DNA of 64,000 nt. Origin: Pinus tabuliformis (Eukaryota > Streptophyta > Pinopsida > Pinales > Pinaceae). Of the stretch, positions 45,322 through 56,894 are shown piece after piece (the first letter of the stretch is position 1; every line of letters starts with the position of its first letter). The translations under genes and the position numbers were made by a program. Location: positions 730,334,300-730,398,299 of the forward strand of contig CM062812.1 in the NCBI GenBank assembly GCA_031772625.1. Direction: 5' to 3'. Under the pieces are notes generated by a model that was given only the letters and a program-made list of their open reading frames with translations, did not search any database and was not told the DNA's origin.

Positions 45322-46600
45322 GGTTATCATCAACTATGAACCTACCAATGTATTTTATTGAGATGAACATGTTATTAACTAATGAACACACGTGTCAATT
45401 AAACTACCATTGAAGCTTGTGTGGAGATCTTTGCACAAAACGTTTTCACTATGTGAAAAGCTTTGTACAGAGAGATTTCATTATGTGGAGACCTTTTTGT
45501 TGAAAGTGTTGTGAGGAGATATTTTTTCTTTCTTTGTTCAATGTTTTCTCCACACTCCGCAAAACCATTAATAAATTAATTAGCCATAGGAGTAGAGACA
45601 AGGAGGATTATGTTGCATCATAACTATTACTCTTATATAATTTCCAAATTCTCAAATTTCATATTCCTATTTTGTCAAATATGGAAAGTTTTAAAATATT
45701 TGACTCTGATTTACATGAGTTATTTTATTTTGAATTCCTTCTTATTTTTATATTTGTCAAGTTCACTTATATATTAAAAAATAAATCTATATTCTAATGT
45801 CATCATTCTAGTTGTTCATATTTTAATTTAGAGATAGCTTAAATTTTTTATATGAATGAAATAATTTAATGTTCTCTTCTATTAATCAAAACATTAATAA
45901 AATTAATATAATATATTTATTACTTATATTCTATATATTTACTTATATTCCATTAGGTTGTTAATACTCTTTCATTAGTAATATTATTTATGATTATGTT
46001 GGTTTATTGAAAGGCTACTTAATGACCACTTTATATTTCTCTTTTTTCTAATTAATATGTTTTATTGCTTCAAATTACCTTTCAAGCAAATTACATCATG
46101 CAACTGGTCATAAATTAATCATGATACTTCATAGGTGGATTCAATTTTCTTAAAGGGGAATTAGATATTTTATAAGAATTATGTAATAACAAATCAAACC
46201 AAAAAGCTAGCTTTTTCAATGAAGCAAACCTAATTACTGTAACTTCATAGTACAATAAAGTAACATTAAACATTCCAACAATTTAAGTGTAAGAACAAGT
46301 ACTTGGCATTGGGTCTTTAATGTTGGATCCTAGAGGAACAAGGGAGTCCAATGCGTACAATATATGACTTTCTAAATGTTCAATCGTTGCATGTAGTCTT
46401 TCAAAGTAGAATCATTTATTTCTCTAAGCACATTTAATTTCTTCTAGGTGAGAAATTATGTTGTGTCTCTCCTATTATTTGTCTTTTAGGACCTTTCCTA
46501 CTAATATATTAATCTTCTAGTGCAGACATATGGTATTGTGATATTGTTTCCCTCTTCTATTAGTGTGACCAGGGTCAAGAACCTAGTGAGAAACCTCTTT
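45322..46600. other. AT-rich spacer
   Basis: No coding or RNA feature was recognised. It contains scattered members of the TGTGGAG/CTCCACA word family (45415-45560). Confidence 0.5.
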
Positions 46601-47559
46601 CCAAAATCTTTAAATCTTAACAACCTTGGTTGTTGATCAGATTAGGGAATTAAGGTTGGGAACCTTGTTATGGGTTTCATGAGGGACAATAGAATAGAAT
46701 GTGCCATCAACTTCCTATTCTTGTTGTTAGGCACGATTTCTTCCATGGGGACTCGGCCACCCCCATGACCACATATACGCATAAGTTCCCTCAACATATT
46801 GTGTAGAGGGGTCTCTCTCCAATGATCCTTGTAGAGATAAATAATTGCTAGGAGAGAGAATAAAGTATATATCAAATAGAGCTAGAATAAGAAATGAAAT
46901 GGACATTTTCTAGACCAAAAACACAAAACCTGATAATTGACAAACAATAGAATGGAGACCTCACTACAAGGAATGAGATAATGTCAAGTTGTTGAGTATA
47001 AATTGTCCCATAGGGTACCAATGCCACACCAAAATCGTGACAACCAAAAAATAGAGGTAGGTAAAATTAAAACTATAGAAATTGATAAAGCATATGAGAC
47101 ACAAAAATATTACCCATTTAATGATGGCCCTAGCTGCACCAAAGCTTCTAGAAAAAATACTTGGAGGAGGTGTCAACCACCGAATGGCATGAGAACCCCT
47201 CCCCTGCCAGTGGCTTGTATCTTTAGAACCACCAACTCCCCACTCCCACTCAAGGCCAAATGATTTGAATTACCTCACAACCTGTTTAATGTCGACATTG
47301 TCTGATAACTCCCAACACCTAAAGGTAAGCTCACTCGCACTCTCCTATGAGAAAGTAAAATAAACTTCACCACCATGGAAAATAAGCATTCTAGTTTATT
47401 CTATACCAAAATAGAACTTTCATTGATTTTTCCCTCCTCCAATGGTGGGTGAGGCCTTTCTTCTCTACTCGAGTACTAAGACCTAGTTGATGTGCTCATA
47501 TAGAAACACAAAATTAAATAACCTCATGTGATTCTTAATAACCACTAGGTGGATGTATT
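46600..47559 (-). other. Possible 3' continuation of the LINE, unassigned
   Basis: Minus-strand frames (46642-46875 and 46964-47176) contain cysteine- and tryptophan-bearing stretches but no motif I recognise. No poly-T tract (the mirror of a LINE poly-A tail) was found, so the 3' end of the LINE is not located. Confidence 0.35.
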
Positions 47560-48560
47560 CTCATACATGTAGGAGGTTGGAAACAACACGCCCTTTATTA
47601 ATACTTATCTCTTTGATGGGGTGGCAGGACCACTCCCTAAGCCTTCTCTCTAATACATTTTCCACCTCCATTAGGTACTCCATATCAACATCTAACTTAG
47701 ATTGTAGATATTTGATCCAACTTAATATTTTTTCTTTAGGATAGACAATGTTTAGACAATGGCTTCTATCCTCGTTTGCCAGATTGACTACGAAATTAAC
47801 TATTTTTTTAGTAGTCCTCCTTGATTGTGAAGCTATGATGTAATTGATGGAGAGGATAAGCTCCAAGATATAAGAGATGTGAAGCCTTAAATGTAAATTA
47901 TTATCAAATTTAGAAGAAAGAGAGACAATGATTATTTCTTGGGATATTGAGATCATCAACTAGGAGTCCCCCTAAATTGGCAACTTGGAATAACCCACAT
48001 CAAGCACCAGCTACAATCCTATTTCAAGACCTACGATTTATACTACATTATTACTTGGAGTTCCATAATTTTGAGCATACACCCTTAATGTATTCTCATT
48101 CCAATCTCTGGGGATACCTCCAAATCCTATTGGCCCTCAGTTTCCTTTTGGTTCTCCATCAAAATTAAGCTTTATGAAGTCCACCAATGGATGAGTGAAG
48201 TTGGTAGGGGAAGAACATTGAAGAGAAGTGCTTTTGGGAGTGGAGGGAGGTGTCATTTCTTTGACGATTTCTAATTTATTTACCATTAGAGCCTCTAGAT
48301 TATTTTCCTTACATTCATTTAAGGACCGTGATTATGAGAGAATTGTATCTTTGATATTTTCTAGTTCTTGAATAGTATTTTGTTACGTTTCTTCCATAAT
48401 GCCCATAGTTCAAAACCTTCAACCAAAAAAGATGGTGCATTTACCACTTGGTTGTAAATGGCACTAATCCAATGAGATTTGAGGCTCTTCAGGTTGTGAT
48501 CAATGTGTTTGAATAGAAAATATACTTGAGACCAAATGGACTCCATCAATGGAAATGATC
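47560..48560 (-). pseudogene. LINE ORF2 3' end with RNase H domain
   Basis: The first block (48361-48549) reads NQVVNAPSFLVEGFELWALW and then KKRNKILFKN, the usual plant L1 motif just before RNase H. In another frame the RNase H part follows: DFIKLNFDGEPKGN, GPIGFGGIPRDWNENTLRVY, YGTPSNNVV, then GDS, and finally VNFVVNLANEDRSHCLN. This is the RVT_3-type RNase H found at the end of plant L1 ORF2. That frame holds in-frame stops after PKGN, after SNNVV (where the catalytic Glu is expected), after LEIGL, and on both sides of GDS. The first and third catalytic Asp residues are still visible. It is a dead, 5'-truncated LINE copy; the copy may extend left to about 46640. Confidence 0.75.
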
Positions 48561-50313
48561 ACTTTATGTTTTATTTATAGTAAATGAGACTCATTTTAAT
48601 ATACATCTTTTTTTATGCATTTAATATATTCTAAAAGGATGTTGTCTCTTTGGATCAATTTCTTATTTATTGACCATTTATTATTATCATTGCATCAAAC
48701 TATTTTGTTCTTTACGTTTTTATGATATTTAGGGATTTTGGTTTAAAAACATATGATCTTTGGAATTGACTTTGTCAAAAAGGTCATATTAGAATTTTAA
48801 TCATAAAATTTTCTCTAGAAAGCATTAGACAATGACAAAATTTTTTACTTGATACAACATGGTGAGGGGTATATGTTTAAATATTCAAATTCTAGTTCCC
48901 TATACTTTTCAAGTTACATGTTATGGAAGTGTGGCATCTTACAATGCCTAAAATTAGTCTCAAATAAGAGTTGTGGATATTATAGTCATATGTGATTCTA
49001 GAAAGATCAAAATTGAGTGTCAACAATTGCTTTTGATAGAGAACCAACCATAGTATTTCTAGTCACAATTTTCTAAATAGATCTAAAAACATGGACTTGT
49101 GGCTATTCATATAAGTTCTCTATCATAAAAGGGAAAATAAATGCACAATTTAGGAAAGTTAAGGGAATTTTTTCTTACTAGTCTATAATTTAGCCGAGCC
49201 TATCGCATTATAGATAAGACATCCAAAGTGACTATAAATATAAATTCAATATATTAGATGCAAGGCCATTCTACATAATAGTCACCAAATTAATTAATTC
49301 AAAAATATATTTAGTTTAACTAAAAAAATGTGTGAAAAAGATGAAAAAGATAAAATATATAAGAACCATACATAAATATTATTGTTACCCTACACGGAAA
49401 AGGATGGTGAAATTTATTTCACATGAATTAAAACTCCAAGGAGGTCAACCATGATTGATGAAGAAAGCGAAGATATGCATTACCAAGTATCGCATTTCGA
49501 GAACCAATTTAAGAAATTGGGTGATAGGTCAATGATTAATATTGTTTTTTCAAACAGAATGAGTCACATAAATAAATATAGAACGTATGAAATAAAAGAT
49601 TGATCAGTATGGAATAGATGGAACAAACAATGGTTTCTAATCTCATATACGCTCGAGATGAGAGGGTCCCTAAATGTGATAATGTGGAAAATGGCACCTA
49701 CGGCTGTAAATTTATTATTCGTGTTGAAAATACTTCTATTAATAACTATATTCTAAACGGATTTAACTCTATTATTGGAGCTAATCGTTGATGGATTCCC
49801 AATGCTATCAATGTTCCCAAGGATGAATAAAGGAGGTTTGATGGAATGGATGCAGTTCCGGTAGCAAAGGTGGCATGCAAAGCTAGGTGATTCAAAGCCA
49901 GAAGCAGTGGAGAGAGCTGCAGTTGTACATTATTCTCGTGTTATGTGTAGGTACCTGCCTTATTTGAAACACCCGTTGCTAGAGAAAGAACCTACCTCAC
50001 CATGCCAACCTTAGACACTCTCACCTACACATTCAAACCCCACATCAAACAGACTTACTGGAACCCACACCAACCCGACACTCTGCAGGCGAGCCTTACA
50101 CCAATCTACTACTTGACATACAAACTACTGAACTTACTCTATGTCTTTACATCGGTGAAATAAATAGATAAATATTAGTGCATAATAATCATGGATGAGC
50201 TATTAAGAGTATCATCTTTTCGAATACTGAATTAAGGAAGCTTTATGTAATGGTTGTATTCTCATAGGTAAACCGAATCCAGAAAACGTAACGATATTTG
50301 GATCCTGAGTAAA
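48561..50313. other. Spacer with one unassigned reading at 49785-50020
   Basis: The stretch is mostly AT-rich. At 49785-50020 the plus strand reads DGFPMLSMFPRMNKGGLMEW and then KPEAVERAAVVHYSRVMCRY and LPYLKHPLLEKEP, with one in-frame stop after MQFR. It looks protein-like but I do not recognise it. It may be a host gene scrap or chance. Confidence 0.35.
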
Positions 50314-50327
50314 GGAGTTTCTTATCA

Positions 50328-50520
50328 TGTTGCGGGGATGGTGTGGAGGGAAACTCAATTGGTTAATTTAAAGTTTTGTTAAATCATGGAAATAAGGACG
50401 TTTCAGGTTCAAATCCTTCTTATAGTGAGCCTAGTCTACCTCAAGATAAGGCATAAACTCTCATAGATTTACTTGTACCTATGTGTTAAGTGGGATATTG
50501 GGTTCCTTTGGATATAAAAA
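50328..50520 (+). mobile_element. tRNA-derived SINE with flanking repeats
   Basis: An A-box-like AAACTCAATTGGTTAA (50351-50366; compare TAGCTCAGTTGGTTAG) lies about 40 bases before a perfect B-box form GGTTCAAATCC (50406-50416), the internal RNA polymerase III promoter layout. The body ends in an A-rich tail (GGATATAAAAAA). Imperfect 14-base direct repeats flank it: GGAGTTTCTTATCA at 50314 and AGAGCTTCTTATAA at 50521. It encodes no protein and would have been copied by LINE machinery. The length is about 190 bp. Confidence 0.75.
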
Positions 50521-50534
50521 AGAGCTTCTTATAA

Positions 50535-51480
50535 ATTTACTACATTGAGATAAAAAAATCGTGATTTTCATTAATAATAATATTTAAGACAAAAATTCTT
50601 TATTATTATTATAGTTGGTTTTATTTAGAAGAGAATAACAATAAGGAAACTTTTTATTATTATTATAGTTGGTTGAGCTAGTTCATAAGAATGAAGTATT
50701 TAAGTGATGTTGAAGATTAAAAATTTAAATTTTAGGTGTTCGCTATAATGATGGATAACATAAGTGATGTAAATCTATTGGAGTTATACACGAAAAAATT
50801 AAAATAATCCATTAAAAATGAGCCTTGCTTAAAAAATTCCAATATGGTATGTAAGTTATACAATTTGTTCATCATATTCCAGCCATGTAACTAGTGATAC
50901 ACATAATATTTTCGCTAGAACAAATGTACGAAGTAGTTACATATAATATTTTCACTACAACAAGTGTACGAAGTGAATATTGATTGATGACTCATAGGGA
51001 AATCGTACATCAACCTGATTGAATATCACATAAAGAAATGGGTGAATGAAGAGCAAAAAAAAGCTATGTTTTGATAGCTATATCCAATGCTCAAAACTAT
51101 ATAAATATTAAGAAACATATTTTTCAGCATTGGAAAATAATGATGAGGAGGAAATATAAGAACGACATTTTAACCTTAAAAAGAAATAAGGTTATATATA
51201 ATTTTTTCATCGCATATATTTTGAAATGTATGAAATATCTCTTCATTTCGTGATAGTTTTTTCAACACCTAAAACCTTTGATTTTGTAGAACACATTAAG
51301 AAGCAAAATGTCATAGTAATTGTTGGTTTAGATAGACTACCTTTAATTTCATCAATAAAATATTAGGAGATTGTCTCAATTTTTTTGTGTGTCTAGTGAA
51401 AACTTTGAAAGTTTTAGTTGCTAATTGGAGAAGTATTAATTCTAAGGAAAAATCCATAAAATCCTAGTATAGGATAATAT
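50535..51480. other. AT-rich spacer
   Basis: No feature was recognised beyond short duplicated words (TATTATTATTATAGTTGGTT at about 50600 and 50660; ATAATATTTTC(G/A)CTA near 50904 and 50944). Confidence 0.5.
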
Positions 51481-53815
51481 AACTATGAAAATCTAATGTA
51501 TGCCATTCCCATTGGAGGAGTAGATGTTCTTTTAGTTATTCAATGGTTGAGAACATTGGGTATATTTTTTTTTCAAACTATAATGAAATATTCATGAGAT
51601 TTAAATTGGATAGGTTTCCGAGAAGATGTAAGTTGAGGATTTGTGGTTAGAATTTATTCAATAAAAGTGAAGAAAGAAGATGTAAATGTTTTAGATGAAT
51701 TAATTTCTACTTTAGAAAAGCAATGTAGGGTGTTTCAACAATTTCCTATGCAGTTACCTACATATGGAGATCATCATCATCAAATGAAACTAATACTGGT
51801 AAGTAATCCTCCTATTAAAACAACTTATAAATATTCACATTAGCTAAAAATATATATTGAGAAATTGGTGCAGGATATGATAGATGCAATAATTGTTTTT
51901 CTACTTTAATAGTGTCGGCAAGAAGAAAATATAATAATTGGAGGATATATAATGATTATAGATATCTAAAATAATTCACCATCAATAATAAATTATGTAT
52001 TCCAAGAATTTATGTGAGATTATATGAACTTTAAGGAGTGGCTTATTACACAAATATAGGTATTAAATTAGGACAGTAGAAAAATATATTAAGAGAGGAA
52101 GGTATTCCAAAAACAATGTTTATAACACAAAGAGGGCACTTTGTTTCATTATCATGTGTTTTGGGTTGACTAATACATTTCATACTCTCCAAATCCTTAT
52201 GACCATCCTTTTTTGACATAATATTAGAATGTTTTTTTTTTTTTTTTTCATTTATCACACACATACCGATATTAACCATGGGAAGAAAACATTAAACATG
52301 TGGATAAAGTCCTACAAATTGTGGATAACATTCAATTTTTTATGTAAGAGTCCAAAATTACATTTTTGTAACAAGAATTGGAATGTTTGAGTCATATTGT
52401 TTAATGTGAAGTGGTAAAGGTAGACCCCCACAAGTTTCAAGATATCACAAAATTCCCTAATCTTAACAGAAACAAGGTTGTTAGAAGATTTTTGAGTCTT
52501 GCATTATTTTATCAAAAGTTTTTTTTAGATTTATTCATTCATTATGGGCCCACACACATCTCTCTTGAACTAAAAATTGATTTATGGAACAAGAGGCTAC
52601 CTTGTAATCCTCACTATTAAAGGATGCTATGTCTTCTACAAGAATATTGCCAACACCTAAAATTGGTAGAAAGTTTGTAGTCAAATGAAATGCATGAGGA
52701 CAAGGAATTAGAGTGCCATTGATACAACAATTGATATTGTGTGCTTTTTTAAATAAACAACTTACATGAAATCACATATTGTGCACTTTTCAAAATAAAC
52801 AACTTACATGAAATGACTTAACAAAATCTAGATATGAAAAAGAAATGGTAGGAATTTTATATGCAATAAGGCTCTGGTTATAATACCTTATTGAGAGGTA
52901 TTTTAAAGAAAATATATACCTTGATAGGATAAGGTACTCTATGGAGACAATATTGTTGTAAAAAGTTTAGAAAATGAAAGAATTTTAATTCTTATAAAAA
53001 GAGGAAGGAAAAGGTAGTAGGAAATTTCCTTTATATATTAAGATAATCCTATAATTTACATTCCATTCCTTTGCAATTTGAGGAACCCTAATAGGAAAAG
53101 AAAGATGAAAATACTGCTAGAAAAAAAATTCAATGTCTAAGAGAAGGGAGCAACTATATGAAACATGGTGAGTGGAAGAGGATCAACTAGATGAAACATC
53201 AGGAGTGGAAGAGTGATATCGTTTGTTATAGTGGAAGAATATTTTTATTATCTCAATAAAACTTGAAGAAATAAATATTAATGGAATATCATGCCTCTTC
53301 AATGGTAGGGAGCTTTTAAATGATTCAAAATTATTTTTTGGGGGAAGGAATGAATAAATATATTTAGAATTTTGTAAAAGAATTTCAAGTTTTCCAAAGA
53401 GATAAAAGAGAGAAAATCAATTCTATATGGTTACTTCAATATGTACACATACCTAATAAAAGATGGGAATATATATCAATGAAATTCTTGTGTATACCAA
53501 AATAAAAAAGAAAAGAGGGAATAGATTCCTAGATATGTCTATTTTTGTGGGATTCAAAGTATTTTTACTACAAGCCATGTGGTAAAAGTTTTCATTAATG
53601 AGGTTGATATATTTCATGGATTTCATAAATTAATAGTGTTTACTAAAGAAACTTGAACTAGAAAAGGTTATGCATCAATGTTCTCTATCTCTTTAGAATA
53701 GAATTATTATGGAGTACTTAATGAAGTGGAAATTATACCTCTTGGACAAGCTACATTATAAAATTAGGAATTCATGAATAGATTCACTCAAGTATAAGAT
53801 TTAAGGGTTACTATA
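51480..53815 (+). mobile_element. Very old Ty3/gypsy pol remnant F
   Basis: Weak but ordered similarity to a chromovirus-like pol is read on the plus strand. The protease end lies at about 51480-51620. RT start words FQQFPMQLPTYGDHHHQMKL and SNPPIKTTYKYSH lie at 51720-51840. An RT middle part follows (NNWRIYNDYRYLK near 51940). The RT end (VKVDPHKFQDITKFPNLNRN, then RRFLSLALFYQKFF) lies at 52411-52530. Integrase words (YVHIPNKRWEYISM near 53440) come last. No LTRs were found. It is heavily decayed, with dozens of breaks. The family looks the same as fragment B. Confidence 0.7.
52735..52816 (+). repeat. 42-bp tandem duplication
   Basis: ATTGTGTGCTTTTTTAAATAAACAACTTACATGAAATCAC is followed directly by a near-identical copy. 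Both units share AAATAAACAACTTACATGAAAT. The duplication lies within the RNase H-integrase interval of remnant F. Confidence 0.85.
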
Positions 53816-53821
53816 TTAGTT

Positions 53822-53960
53822 ATGCTCGGGTTGACGTAGTGGTAAGCTACATAGTGCTCACTTTATCTCCTCCATTATAGAAAGGGAGATTCATTTGTAG
53901 AGACAACTTGTCATGTGAACTGGATGTATTGTAATGCAAGGCTTCCTCCTCTAGGTGACT
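53822..53960 (+). mobile_element. Possible second SINE, weak
   Basis: TTGACGTAGTGGTAAGC looks like a polymerase III A-box (TGGCNNAGTGGTNAG). A poor B-box-like GAGATTCATTTG lies some 50 bases downstream. No poly-A tail or clear flanking repeat was found. It may be a decayed SINE or a chance match. Confidence 0.35.
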
Positions 53961-55352
53961 TCTTAATCAATTTCTCATTATCATTCTCAACACATGGAGT
54001 TTATTTATTTCTTCAATTCTTATGCTATTTGGGTATTTTGGTTCATAATATTATCCATGACTATATGTTGAACCATATTGCGTGATTGATAGCAATGATT
54101 CCATCATGGAGGAAAACATCTTCATCTCTCAATAGCTCATAATAATCCCACCCTAACCTTTGTATCTCCACATAATTGTTCTATAATCTAGAAATCATGG
54201 CTAGATAATCTCTCTCCAAACAAGGTTTGCTATTATCAACAACTTCATTTCCCTTTAGTGAAAGATTCTTTAGGGTTGTTAACAACTTTCTTTTTCTTCC
54301 AAAAAAAAAAGATAAAGATACATATCTCCCTTTCAATAAGTAGTGTCAATAATATCCTTCAAAATACTCTATGAAATTAGTAAAAAAAAAATATTACTAC
54401 ATAACACTAACACTCTATAAAATACATACTATATATAAAATATAACTAAAATTTTCAATCAAAATAAATTTAATATAATCTAATTTTATATATTGTGAGA
54501 ATGATCTAATTCCTCTCCTACCATCATAAACACACAAAAATTGCAATAATTCAAAATATCCAATTAAAATTTTTACATTTTTAATTTGATAAAATAGAAC
54601 TACCTCTTACGTTTACTAACTATTATATTTTTAATATTTAACATAAAATAATTCATTGCTAACAAGTGATATAGATAAATTATCTAAACGCCAATAAAAT
54701 CTCTATATAATAATTATTATATTTATTCGTTTTAAACCATAACTCAAATTGTTTATAAGTCTATACCTATTCTTTTTTTAATTTATTTTATATAATTTAA
54801 TGATTCAATATTTAAAATATTTATGTATAAATATTTATTTTATTGAATATTATCATATATATTTATATAATATATATCTTTAAAAAAATTAATAATCAAA
54901 TAATTATGTGTAGAAAATCTTTTATTATAAAATTGAAAATAAAAAATAATTAATTTAATTATACCTCTTTATATATATATATATATAATTGGTGCTGTAG
55001 TTATAATTTATCTTTAATAAAAATATTTATATTACTTGGAAAAAATATTATATATATATATATTTTTAATAATTGGTTCTGTTGTTATAATTTATCTTTA
55101 ATAAAAATATTTGTATTACTTTAGAACAAATATTTTGTATCACTCTGTCATATATATATATAACCATTTAAAAAAAAAAACACAAAAATATGGCATTCAT
55201 GGCCCTCTAAACACATTCGTGCATTTACTTCTACACTCGTGCCAAAGCGAGCATTAGCTAGGCTGAGATATCGCTATTTGTACCCGCTGAAATACAACTT
55301 CTGCCATCATCACTATATATATAAACAATTCTAAATCTACCACTCAATTTAC
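53961..55352. repeat. AT-rich spacer with an 85-bp tandem duplication
   Basis: At 54988-55140 the phrase AATTGGT(G/T)CTGT(A/T)GTTATAATTT...AAAAATATTT occurs twice about 85 bases apart, separated by (TA)n runs. No gene is recognised. The base composition becomes GC-richer from 55195. Confidence 0.65.
55314..55325 (+). promoter_or_regulatory. TATA-like box before a short frame
   Basis: TATATATATAAA lies 27 bases before the ATG at 55353. TA-rich runs are common nearby, so this may be chance. Confidence 0.25.
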
Positions 55353-55454
55353 ATGGTATTTCCCCGCTTCCACCGGGAGATATTGGACATCAAGGAGATA
55401 CCTTACTTTAAAGAGGATGTCCTGAAACAAATCCTTCAATTAGCAATTTCATAA
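55353..55454 (+). CDS. Short unassigned frame, 33 codons
   Basis: The frame MVFPRFHREILDIKEIPYFK continues EDVLKQILQLAIS and then stops. It has a protein-like amino-acid mix and amphipathic spacing, in a GC-richer island with a TATA-like box just upstream. It matches nothing I recognise. It could be a first exon, a small peptide gene or chance. The ATG would lie very close to the expected transcription start, which argues against an ordinary mRNA. Confidence 0.2.
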   Translation: MVFPRFHREILDIKEIPYFKEDVLKQILQLAIS

Positions 55455-56085
55455 CTCCCTCTCTTACGCCTAACTAAATTTCTAAACCCTTTCGTATGCC
55501 TAGCTAATTGGCTAAACAAGCCAACGAACAAGTCGAATATCATGTTAAGAACTCACATTACATTTATTAATAAAACTATATTTTCAAAATGAGAACATGC
55601 CTGAACCTAAATTACTTTTATACAACATCACATTTATCGTATTATTAATCAAAAGTGTTCAGATTTTTATTTCACATTTGTGGTTTGCTTTTAAAGGCGG
55701 GAGATGCCTTCGAGAAGAAATATCTTATTTGCACGATGACTAATCTCTGATACTACGATACCATGTTTGTTATTTTTTTCTCTATAGAGGAAGAAAACAG
55801 AGTAATCAATATAAAGCTGCTCTTGCATTTAAAGAAACGGTATTGCAAATCACTTTTACCAAAAGCCCGTTCTGTTATTAATTTTTCGCTTTCACCAATA
55901 GAAGTATGGAGTACGCTTCCCTCGGTTAACTAAAAACAATTTAAAATTTAAAATATATAAATCAAGAGTAATTTTAAATCCAGGAGATTAAAAATCATCG
56001 TTTATATCATTATATTATAATAATCCATTTCCTTTTATATTTAAAATTAGATAAAAGCGATCTTTTACGTTAGAGGCTAAGTAAT
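55455..56085. other. Spacer without recognised genes
   Basis: The sequence is moderately AT-rich. It has no coding similarity, RNA gene or terminal repeat that I can support. Confidence 0.45.
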
Positions 56086-56101
56086 AAATCCAATTTCTTT
56101 C

Positions 56102-56370
56102 GGGCCTGGAGTATGCCCTAAAACTGCTTCTGCTTGGCTAAGAGCTCGTCTTCCTCGGACATAAGGAAACAGGTTAACGGCCCAAGACCCAGAGGCATCT
56201 GGCAGGAGTGAAAGCCTGCTCCCTTACGGACCACCAGCGGGTTATTTCAGGTGGCGTGGTTTTCCTTGATAACAGTGATGTGTTAAACTAACATTCGCGG
56301 ATAGCAGCCAAGATGGCTGTCCTCACTGTTGGTTTGACATACTGAGTTTGATAGGTTTTTCCACCTTTTG
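56102..56370 (+). ncRNA. Retroposed copy of a structured RNA (SINE-like), family unknown
   Basis: A GC-richer 269-bp block opens GGGCCTGGAGTATGCCC and ends near CACCTTTTG. A 20-base A-rich tail follows (56371-56390). The 16-base word AAATCCAATTTCTTTC occurs perfectly on both sides (56086-56101 and 56388-56403). This is the signature of copying by LINE machinery. Several stems can be drawn: AACAGTGA with TCACTGTT enclosing TGTTA/TAACA and AGCAGCC-AAGAT-GGCTGT hairpins, and GGCAGG/CCTGCT. A T5 run near 56356 could be a polymerase III stop. Clear A/B boxes are missing. It is not 5S, U1, U2, U4, U5 or U6 RNA as I know them. Confidence 0.7.
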
Positions 56371-56390
56371 AAAAAAAAATAAAAAAAAAA
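56371..56390 (+). repeat. Poly-A tail of the retroposed RNA
   Basis: A9-T-A10 directly follows the body and merges into the second copy of the target duplication. Confidence 0.85.
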
Positions 56391-56894
56391 TCCAATTTCT
56401 TTCATATTTATTACCGCTGTGAAATTAAAAAATTATATTTAACCCTCAATAAAAAAAATACTTCTCAAAGTATGGGAAAGCGGAATTTCATTGAAAACAA
56501 AAGGTAAGCTAAAGATAAATATGTATTGATGGAAGGTAAAAAGTATTGTATGGTGTAGAAATGTGATTTTTAAAATATATTATAAGTGTAATAATAAAAT
56601 ATATTTCAATAGGAAACCTCAATAATATATACATAAATCATCAAGGCCGGAGATTAACAGAATTTCAGGTTTATATATATATATATATATATATTCACTT
56701 AGTATAATATTAATTTTTATATTTTTTATAATAAATAAAACTAAATAAATTATTAAACATGTAATTTGATTTTCGTATGCTTATATTATTGTGTTAAACC
56801 TATGACTTTTGTTTTTCAAATTTATAAAATAAATTGATTATTATTACAAATTTTTTTCCCATAGGAAATAACTAAGCTAATTAACCTAAAAAGA

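Noticed and set aside
34080-46000. CRISPR-like or regular short-repeat array made of the CACAATGA words
   Set aside because: Spacing is irregular, repeats are imperfect and palindromic, and the sequence is plant nuclear DNA.
49785-50020. A host gene exon reading DGFPMLSMFPRMNKGG...
   Set aside because: It has one internal stop, no recognised domain, no clear splice sites and no neighbouring exons.
50340-50420. Possible tRNA gene
   Set aside because: A and B boxes are present, but the arms do not pair into a cloverleaf and no acceptor stem closes it. The SINE reading with a tail and flanking repeats fits better.
56102-56370. Identification as SRP (7SL), 5S, U1, U2, U4, U5 or U3 RNA
   Set aside because: None of the conserved words of those RNAs that I know is present in order. 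I leave the family open and do not name one.
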